Below, piece by piece: positions 57,209-64,000 of a DNA stretch of 64,000 nt. This DNA is from Serripes groenlandicus (lineage: Eukaryota > Mollusca > Bivalvia > Cardiida > Cardiidae), in the NCBI GenBank assembly GCA_031761405.1, contig JASEVX010000011.1:34218415-34282414 (forward strand). Reading direction: 5' to 3'. A model generated the notes under the pieces. It worked only from the letters and a program-made list of their open reading frames with translations, did no database searches and was not told where the DNA came from. The translations under genes and the position numbers were made by a program. Each line of letters begins with the position of its first letter. The stretch's first letter is position 1.

Positions 57209-57482
57209 ATGCCGATCCCCGGGATGTCAATTCAGGGGTTGTGAGTTCAAATCCCAGCTCAGCATACATTCTTTCCGACGTTTGACAAAAATCACCGTGA
57301 CATGCGTCATTCGTCTTTCACCAATGGACTAACAGTATATGTTGAAGCAGCCAGTTTCTAGGAAGGTTTTTTTGTGTGGAGTACTAGTGTGAGAAAGCCA
57401 GGAAACGCATGAGTATGTAAACTGGCCGCCTTTATATGACTAAAAAATTGTTGAAAACAAGTTTAACCCCAATCAATCGAAA
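57209..57482 (+). mobile_element. SINE family A, 5' end slightly truncated
   Basis: GGGGTTGTGAGTTCAAATCCC (B box), CTTTCCGACGTTTGACAAAA, CATTCGTCTTTCACCAATGG, GTGTGGAGTACTAGTGTGAG, CTGGCCGCCTTTATATGACT and CCCCAATCAATCGAAACAA. The A box is missing. Confidence 0.85.
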
Positions 57483-57505
57483 CAATATTATCTACCTATC
57501 CGTGA

Positions 57506-57703
57506 CCTTAACTATTTCCCTTATACAACCAATCTGCAGCAATTAAATATGGAAACTCTCTTGAATTATAAGTTAAATTATTGAATGAAGTTCAAACTTT
57601 TGTTGCAAAAGGGGAAATTGCTTATTATGTGCAATTTTCCTTTTCGCCACAAGTTTGTTGACGGTCGTCTGCTGTAGATGCGTCTGTGTGTGTGAAAGAG
57701 TTA
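57506..57703. mobile_element. Family T foldback MITE
   Basis: TTAACTATTTCCCTTATACA, ATCTGCAGCAATTAAATATG, GTTGCAAAAGGGGAAATTGC, TTATTATGTGCAATTTTCC, GGTCGTCTGCTGTAGATGCG and GTGTGTGAAAGAGTTAC. Both arms are present with a short left arm. Confidence 0.75.
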
Positions 57704-58130
57704 CACAATATTTGCTTATCATGATATGCCCCATTTCAGTCATTATTGACGGACACTGTACACCAAGAGTTCGTTAGCAGTTGTTTAACTACTGATCCAG
57801 TAACTCATTACGGAAAATACTCAATGACTGAGCACGTCCATGGAAAAAGTTACAGGTTCAAGTTGGCATATCTGACTAGTGTAGGTTCAGAGTAATCTGC
57901 CCACCTGTTCAGTCGATCAGAATCTACACATGTTGACAGATCTTCTAACACGTATATACAAATAATATGTGCACACTGTAGACATTGATGCACAGACTAG
58001 TCTTAATCAACGCTGTTCATAAAAGCCAACCAGTAACTTTGTGCATGGAATGACTCAGATGTGTCATCATGTGTTAACAACAAGTGATGTTGCAAGATTT
58101 CAGTGTGATAAGGGTTAACATTGCCATGCA
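57704..58130. other. Spacer, no gene seen
   Basis: CAGTGTGATAAGGGTTAACA lies near 58101-58120. No gene or RNA. Confidence 0.4.
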
Positions 58131-58345
58131 ATCCTTTCCCACTTGAACACCCTTTTGACACATCTACAGCAGACGGCTTTTGAAGACATTTTGACAAAAG
58201 TGAAAATTGCTCATGATGAACAAGTTTTCCTTTTGAAACAATGTGTTCAACTCTATTCAATAATTTCACTTTCATTAAGTGAGAATTTTAATATAATTAA
58301 TACGATGCTGCAGATTTGGTATGTGTGGAAAAGTGTAAAGAGAAA
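58131..58345. mobile_element. Family T foldback MITE
   Basis: AATCCTTTCCCACTTGAACA, CATCTACAGCAGACGGCTTT, GAAAATTGCTCATGATGAAC, AATGTGTTCAACTCTATTCA and GCTGCAGATTTGGTATGTGTG. Frames at 58003-58275 and 58143-58358 overlap it and are not genes. Confidence 0.75.
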
Positions 58346-58637
58346 GTATTTTTTTTAGTTTGTTTATTTTACCAGAATACGCAAGCGAGCCACTTACCAA
58401 AATAGCTACTTGAAATTCTAAGGATAACCTCTAACATATATAAACCAATTAGCTTATCTTGAGATGTTTTTGTTAACGAGTGAGAACAAAGAACTGAGTA
58501 TTTAAGTATCAATTGGATGTTGTTTTGGATCCTTTCATCCATGAATTATTGCTTGTTTACAGAATGCTTTTATTTTGTAATATTTTAAAAGTTAGTTCAC
58601 TGTACAATTATTACCGTTGTTAATCGTACATCTTCAT
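58346..58637. other. AT-rich spacer
   Basis: No feature recognised. Confidence 0.35.
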
Positions 58638-58843
58638 ATGAGCCGTTCCATGAGAAAATCAACATTATAGACACCGCGTAATGTATCGACCCGGATCAGC
58701 CTTAGCATGCCGCGCAGGCTTACCCAGATAGACACTTTTCGCCTCCTGTGGATTTTCTGTTTCAGGAATAGCTACTCTATACATCTATCCCCCCTTAGAC
58801 GGAATGTGCAGGCTGATCTGGTCGATACATTACGCAGATATAT
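58638..58843. mobile_element. Family G MITE, first of a close pair
   Basis: It runs from TGAGCCGTTCCATGAGAAAA through CTCCTGTGGATTTTCTGTTTC and CCCCCCTTAGACGGAATGTG to GTCGATACATTACGCAGATA. The outer right end (TTGGTTTTCTCGCGGGACGG) is missing, and 11 bp later the next copy begins. Confidence 0.85.
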
Positions 58844-58849
58844 TGATAT

Positions 58850-59095
58850 GAGCCGTTCCATGAGAAAACCATCATTATAGACACTGCGTAATGTATCCGC
58901 GCAGTCTAATCCGGGCCCACACATTCCGTCTCAGGGGGGTAGAGGTTAAGAATGACGAGTCCTGAAACAGAAAAACCACAGGAGGCGAAGTCTGTCTGTC
59001 CGGGTTAAAGCCTGAGTTGCATGGTAAGACTGATCCGGATCGATACTTTACGCAGAATCCACCATGTTGGTTTTTCTCGCGGAACGGCTCATATA
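58850..59095. mobile_element. Family G MITE, second of the pair, inverted
   Basis: It runs from ATGAGCCGTTCCATGAGAAA through CATTCCGTCTCAGGGGGGTA and CTGAAACAGAAAAACCACAG to GTTTTTCTCGCGGAACGGCTC. The asymmetric middle reads in the opposite direction from the first copy. The minus frame at 58875-59114 is a by-product. Confidence 0.9.
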
Positions 59096-59810
59096 TGTTA
59101 TTCACTATACACACGTTTGAATTAATGTAATAAAGACATTTGTATTTACATTAAATAAGTGTATATCAAAGTTCATAGAAAAAAGAATATATATTTTATA
59201 TTATCTCATTGTACTTTAGTTTGGCAAAGGTACTAAAATTACACAAGCTCATCTTTCATGTGAGTTTTTATTTCCTAAATGTCGCTCAATACAAAGTATA
59301 ATTTAATACAAAAGAACTGTAAAGTGTAGATGAAATTAAATATGTTATGTGCTGTTCACCGTCAGGTTGGCATATTCCTTGTATACACATGTAATGTTAT
59401 ACCGAGTTAACTGGTAATAATGATCTAATATTCTGTTTTTAGCCGATGTTTAAGGATACACATAAGGGCAATAAAGCGAGCACGTTCTGACCTGACTTCT
59501 CAGATGTGCAGGCTGATCATGATCTTCTCTCGTCGCATTAATTACATGCAGACTATCTTAACTGTTGCTACAACTAGTTGTGGTAGTAAATAGAGTGCGT
59601 TCAGCAATACGTAGTGTATATCAGCGACGCTCTTCGTAAACCAACCCTTCATTATTTGCGACCAATCTCGCGTCCAGAATGCCTGGCTATTCACTGTTCG
59701 CCAATTTGTTATAGAACGTTTCAAGAAACTTCTGTGAGTTAATGTCCATTTGGATCCTAAGCATAAGTGCGCATACAGGTTATTTCTAAATGTGTAATAA
59801 TTACGTAAAT
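59096..59810. other. Spacer, no gene seen
   Basis: TCAGATGTGCAGGCTGATCA near 59499-59518 resembles a family G arm scrap. No gene. Confidence 0.4.
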
Positions 59811-60073
59811 GAGCCCGTCCTGCGATAAAACCAACATTATGGCCTCTGCGATATGGATCGACCTAGATCCGCCTGCGCAGTCCGCGCAGACTTATCCGGG
59901 CAGACACATTCCGTCCCTGGAGGAAAGAGGTATAGAGTAGTGATTCCTGAAACAGAAAGCCCACAAGAGGCTAGACGTGTCATTCCGGGTAAGCCTGCGC
60001 GGCATGCTTAGTCTGATCCGGGTCGATACTTTACGTAGAATCCACAATGTTGGTTTTCTCGCGGGACAGCTCA
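59811..60073. mobile_element. Family G MITE, near full length
   Basis: ATGAGCCCGTCCTGCGATAA, CGACCTAGATCCGCCTGCGC, CATTCCGTCCCTGGAGGAAAG, CTGAAACAGAAAGCCCACAA, AGCCTGCGCGGCATGCTTAG, and TTTTCTCGCGGGACAGCTCA at the right. Confidence 0.9.
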
Positions 60074-60239
60074 GATGTCGATTTGCCTGGAACAGCGCTG
60101 ATAGACACGTGTAATGGATAAATTAAGGTGGGGGGTTCCTGGAGTCGCGCTCATATACTGTTAGTTAGTTTAAACTTATTTATTTTACATCGATTGCGAT
60201 TGTCTTCAGTTTAGATTAATCAAGCTCAATGTCTGCTTC

Positions 60240-60370
60240 CTGGAGACTTAACCAGTACTCGCGCCGTTTGAGTGGAAATATCCCAAAGTCAGGACCCGCT
60301 TATTACGGGACTCGAACCAGGAACCTTTGATACGAGAGGCCGACGCTCTACCTCTGCACCACAATATATT
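60240..60370 (-). mobile_element. tRNA-like SINE head, minus orientation
   Basis: On the minus strand: GTGGTGCAGAGGTAGAGCGT (A box GGTAGAGC), GCCTCTCGTATCAAAGGTTC and CTGGTTCGAGTCCCGTAATA (B box GGTTCGAGTCC). The two boxes are good, but the acceptor stem does not close, so it is a SINE head and not a tRNA gene. No SINE tail is found to the left. Confidence 0.65.
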
Positions 60371-60716
60371 CTGTCCATCAACAGGCCGGGTAAACACCAA
60401 CTAGACATACAATGTCTTAGTTTTAGTTCATTAAAACTTCTAAAGTAGCATTGATATATGCTTATATTTTACTTTATTTGTATTAACTTACAACCAAATT
60501 AAGAACCTTGCCACTTCTATGACACTGTGTTTTGAGAAAGTGTTTCGTTTTGCTACATGAACCTGTTGATAACCAAATGTATGTAGTTCGTCATGATTAT
60601 AACACAACCTCACAAATGATATGAGTTAATGCAAGGGAAACAACTATGAAAGTTTATGAAGAGCGTATCTGAAAAGAAATATGAAACATAACACATAAAG
60701 TAGTTTAAATACATTT
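60371..60716. other. Spacer, no gene seen
   Basis: No feature recognised. Confidence 0.35.
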
Positions 60717-60960
60717 GAGCCGTAATGCGAGAAAACCAACAGTTCGGCATCTGCGTAATGTATCGACCTATGTCAGCCTGCGTAGTTCGCGCAAACTGAT
60801 CCGGGCCGACACATTCCGTCTCAGGGGGAATGATTCCTGAAACAGAAAATCCACAGGAGGCGAAAAGTGTCTATCCGGGTAAGCCTGCCTGGCATGCAAA
60901 GGCTAATCCGGTTCGATGTATTAAGCAGAGACCACAATGTTGGTTTTCTCGCGGGACTCA
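60717..60960. mobile_element. Family G MITE
   Basis: TTGAGCCGTAATGCGAGAAA, CTGCGTAATGTATCGACCTA, CATTCCGTCTCAGGGGGAAT, CACAGGAGGCGAAAAGTGTC, CGGGTAAGCCTGCCTGGCAT and GGTTTTCTCGCGGGACTCA. The GTAGAGTAGT part of the middle is deleted. Confidence 0.9.
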
Positions 60961-61121
60961 TGTGTGTTTTAGTACAATGTACAGAATACATAATAAGAGA
61001 TGTACTTTCGATTGAAAATAGATAATTCCTTAATCTAACCTTTGTGTTCGAGCACACTTTATTACTGGTAAATATGAACAATTTAATTAGATACATTAAA
61101 ATGACTGTGTCGAGTCTCAAT

Positions 61122-61180
61122 GATTCAGTCTGCAACGAGACAGACTTTTGATCCTAAGGTCTTGAGTTCAACCCAAAGGT
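61122..61180 (+). mobile_element. Decayed tRNA-like head
   Basis: TTCAGTCTGCAACGAGACAG and CTTGAGTTCAACCCAAAGG look like decayed A and B regions. The rest of a SINE is not recognisable. Confidence 0.35.
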
Positions 61181-61544
61181 CGCCCAAAATACTCTTCAAC
61201 GACTCACATACGTACATGTAAGTCAATAATGACAGTGGTATTTATCCTCGACCAATAGTACTGAAAAGTCTTTAAAGTAGTAGGAGCCTAATGGGCAACA
61301 TTTCAAATTATGATCAGCTTGATAATTTCTTAATGTGTATCATTTCCTGGGTCCAAAAACAAAATTTAAAAGAAATTTAACCACAAATAACGAATTTTCG
61401 ATAAAAACGACAATTTGGTAATACTTTGGTATCAAAGTAACAATAAATATATTTGCTTTCAGAAATAATACATTATTGATCACATTACCAACAAATATAA
61501 TCAAACTGTACTGGAATAGTCATATGGTATTACGATTTTAAAGG
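61181..61544. other. AT-rich spacer
   Basis: No feature recognised. Confidence 0.35.
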
Positions 61545-62305
61545 GACTGAACACCATAATGGTCCAAACTCGTTATATTTTATACTTATTCTAATTAATC
61601 TAAAATACGTCTATATATATGTAACGGAATGTTGTTGAAGGTCGTACAAGTCTTGTTTTTTCATTATTTCATAGGAAATAAGCAGTTAAAAAAACGTCCG
61701 CTCCGTGTATGCGTGAGTGTAAGGAACAACAACTCAGGGAAGGAGATCGTCAATTCGGTTGTAGTGTGATAACGTGATAAATATACAGCGATATTTTTAG
61801 ATTTACTGGGTTACTAACCCAGTAGATTTTACAATGCAAAATAACGAAAAATCTCCGCAATATTAATAGTGTGCATATATTGTATGTAGTACATCAGTCA
61901 GCAAATCTCAATGCCTTACATGCAAAAACATCAAGGTAATAGCAATTTTTAACAATTTTCTTTTTTTTTTCCGATTTTTTCACATATGGGATTCAAAAAA
62001 TCAAAAAGATTTAACCGTCTCATTTTAAAAAAATAGAGTTTGAAATTCCCAACCACCTATTTCAGCCGTAACTGCAAGTAATACAATCTTCAAAGAAGCT
62101 AATATTTATGTATAGAAATATATTTAATTACTTTGTAATTCAAAGTACAAAATAAACTTCTGTAAAAAGTGTTAGCTAATGAAAACAAAGAAGAAAAAAA
62201 GAAAAACAAATTGTGCTTCTGGAGGGATTCGAACCACTACCTTAAAACCCTCAAAAGATTTGAAGTCCTGCACTGAACAACATAGGCTAAAGCATTAAAA
62301 TTGAA
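61545..62305 (-). mobile_element. tRNA-headed element ending in an AGTCCCTTTAAA-type tail, minus orientation
   Basis: On the minus strand the head (about 62300-62210) reads ATGCTTTAGCCTATGTTGTT, GCAGGACTTCAAATC and GGTAGTGGTTCGAATCCCTC with CAGAAGCAC. The last bases pair with ATGCTTT as an acceptor-like stem, and GGTTCGAATCC is a consensus B box. The left end, read on the minus strand, is TGGTGTTCAGTCCCTTTAAA. The length of about 750 bp and the AT-rich body suggest a long SINE-like element or a head and tail separated by insertion. Confidence 0.5.
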
Positions 62306-62656
62306 GAGTTTCAAGTGGAGGTTTTCATTACGCTCCTACTACCTTAAAGAAGGGAAGCCAGTGGCCATCGGCCACAGCATGCTTCTGTAACTGTATCTTG
62401 TAATTTGGGTCTGGTGTCTTTACTTTCACAAAAGAAAATGATAGTGTAAACGTTTTTTATAATTCAGTATTTTTCCGTTTTTCAGTTAATCATTTTACAT
62501 CATTTTGCGGTGACGTTCTTGTACTTCAATCTTAATTACTACTATTATGATGGTAATCATGGAAGAATGGCATTAACCGTATAACAAAGTCATGTTATGC
62601 ACATTTGTATCCTCTTATGATGGTTTATCTATGAGATATTCACAACTGAAAAACGC
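62306..62656. other. Spacer, no gene seen
   Basis: GCCAGTGGCCATCGGCCACAG near 62357-62377 holds a short GTGGCC/GGCCAC hairpin. No gene. Confidence 0.4.
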
Positions 62657-63061
62657 CATTTCATGTAAAATGACAGTGGGTGCCGCGATTTACATTATAA
62701 TACTATAACGTCGATATTTCATGTAAAATGACAGTGGGTGCCGCGTTTACAATATAATACTATAACGTCGACATTTCATATAAAATGACAGTGGGTGCCG
62801 CGGTTTACATTATAATACTATGACGTCGACATTTCATGTAAAATGACAGTGGGTGCCGCGGTTTACATTATAATACTATAACGTCGACATTTCATGTGAA
62901 ATGACAGTGGGTGCCGCGGTTTACATTATAATACTATAACGTCGACATTTCATGTGAAATGACAGTGGGTGCCGCGGTTTACATTATAATACTATAACGT
63001 CGACATTTCATGTGAAATGACAGTGGGTGCCGCGGTTTACATTATTATATGATAACGTCGA
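62657..63061. repeat. 58-bp tandem array, 7 copies
   Basis: The unit runs CATTTCATGTAAAATGACAG, TGGGTGCCGCGGTTTACATT, ATAATACTATAACGTCGA, with starts at 62657, 62715, 62772, 62830, 62888, 62946 and 63004. The last copy is diverged at its end (ATTATATGATAACG). Later units have GTGAAATG where early ones have GTAAAATG. Confidence 0.97.
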
Positions 63062-64000
63062 CATGTGTTTCATTTTTGAAAAAGGGCTAGAAGTATCTGA
63101 TTAAAAAGAAAGCTGATAGTATTTTTCAAATAAGTATGTTATGTTTATATAGGATATATTCATGTGACAATACAGTCATGCATCTTCTTTTGTATTTCCT
63201 ATTCTCTATACCTCACGGTTGTTTCTAAAATGCAAGTAAAATGTTTCTATGTGTACATTTCTTTACTTCCCTTTGTAAAATGTCGTATTGTTCTCGTAAA
63301 TTCAACTGTCGAATGAAGAATACATTAAAAGGTCAGGTCACATAGAAGAATATAACAAACTAACCTTGTCATGTGATCATTGTGCGACGGTTGGTTTTAC
63401 TAAACATGTTTAGAACTCTTGCCAGTAATGGTAGGTAGAACCTTGTGTGTGACCAATGTGGCATTCATTATGTATGCCTAATACTATGATTCAGTGCATG
63501 TTCCATCTGCTTAGGTCGAATGCTTCCTATGGAACTTTACAGTAGCCTTTGCTACATGTAGTCCTTTGAAAGAAACTGAATAACTAAAATGAAGTATGTA
63601 TCTACTGAAAACATGTATTTAAAAATGACGTCATTTTGGTAGGTATCAACATTGATCTATTTGACAATTACGTCAATTAGCAAATACATCATGGCTCGAT
63701 GAATTACATATTTCGATAAGGGGTATTCGAATTAACGAATGCAGTTTTCTCATTATTAAATATCGATGAATTTCATTTTCTATAAAAGTAATTCGAATTA
63801 ACGACGGAAGTTTTTCTCATGTTGCACAAGGAATAGTATATATGTCTTGTTTACATGAAGAAAAATATAAAACTTTTACTTGCAAAAACTATCTGCAAAC
63901 AAGATATTTCATTATTATACTATTTTACCCAGGAACGTAGAAAGACGAAGATAAGAACGAAAGAAGAATACGCAACTCTCCCCGTACACCGGTTATCTGG
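63062..64000. other. AT-rich end of the window, no gene seen
   Basis: GAATTAACGAATGCAGTTTTC and GAATTAACGACGGAAGTTTTTC near 63728-63814 are two loose copies of a motif about 63 bp apart. No gene, RNA or repeat family recognised. Confidence 0.45.

Noticed and set aside
60290..60368. Possible tRNA gene on the minus strand
   Set aside because: A and B boxes are present but there is no acceptor pairing; treated as a SINE head.
62210..62300. Possible tRNA gene on the minus strand
   Set aside because: The acceptor-like stem and B box are good, but the anticodon arm does not fold convincingly and the sequence leads into a dispersed element.

Overview
This window looks like gene-free, repeat-dense nuclear DNA from an animal, most likely a bivalve mollusc. 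The evidence is tRNA-headed SINEs that end in a GCCGTGATATAACTGAAA-type tail, long dispersed elements starting AGCTCACCTGAGC or AGCTCGACTATTC that I recognise from mollusc genomes, and a complete lack of dense bacterial-style coding. The species cannot be fixed from sequence alone. No open frame of convincing length is present. The longest, 146 codons near 50.4-50.8 kb, reads through palindromic transposon copies. The only protein-like remnant is the C-terminal end of a non-LTR retrotransposon reverse transcriptase on the minus strand at 54563-54766.

Layout. 1-9 kb: short foldback elements, SINEs, and three small tandem arrays, one of which lies inside the arm of a foldback element. 9.2-10.2 kb: an array of about 41 copies of a 23-bp unit, starting just after a MITE. 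10.8-17.1 kb: a large satellite with exactly 71 consecutive phases of 81 bp, edged by 93-bp units; the unit contains the terminal inverted repeat of the MITE that sits at its left edge. 17.2-17.4 kb: a 29-bp duplication and a 15-bp array. 18-28 kb: mostly featureless AT-rich DNA with scattered SINEs and MITEs. 28.6-29.7 kb and 39.8-42.6 kb: AGCTCACCTG-type dispersed elements. 33.7-34.7 kb: a subrepeated element and the second copy of a repeat also seen at 21.6 kb. 44.9-46.2 kb: an AGCTCGAC-ended element with a repeat of about 177 bp inside. 50.4-51.1 kb: nested and inverted MITEs. 52.4-55.6 kb: a long diverged inverted repeat, arms about 0.65-1.0 kb, around a 1.55-kb spacer that holds the RT remnant. 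56-61 kb: clustered SINEs and MITEs. 62.66-63.06 kb: seven copies of a 58-bp unit.

Two MITE families dominate. Family T is a foldback of about 200-230 bp that starts TTAACCCTTTCCCACATAC, carries GTCGTCTGCTGCAG in its arms and a GAAATTGCTCATNATGAGCAATTTC centre, and sits at TTAA. The TTAA target and CCC start fit piggyBac-type elements. Family G is GC-rich, about 220-260 bp, starts GAGCCGTTCC and has CGACCCGGATCAGCCT in its arms. The main biological theme is MITE ends acting as seeds for tandem arrays: the 25-bp array and the 81/93-bp satellite both contain family T arm sequence.
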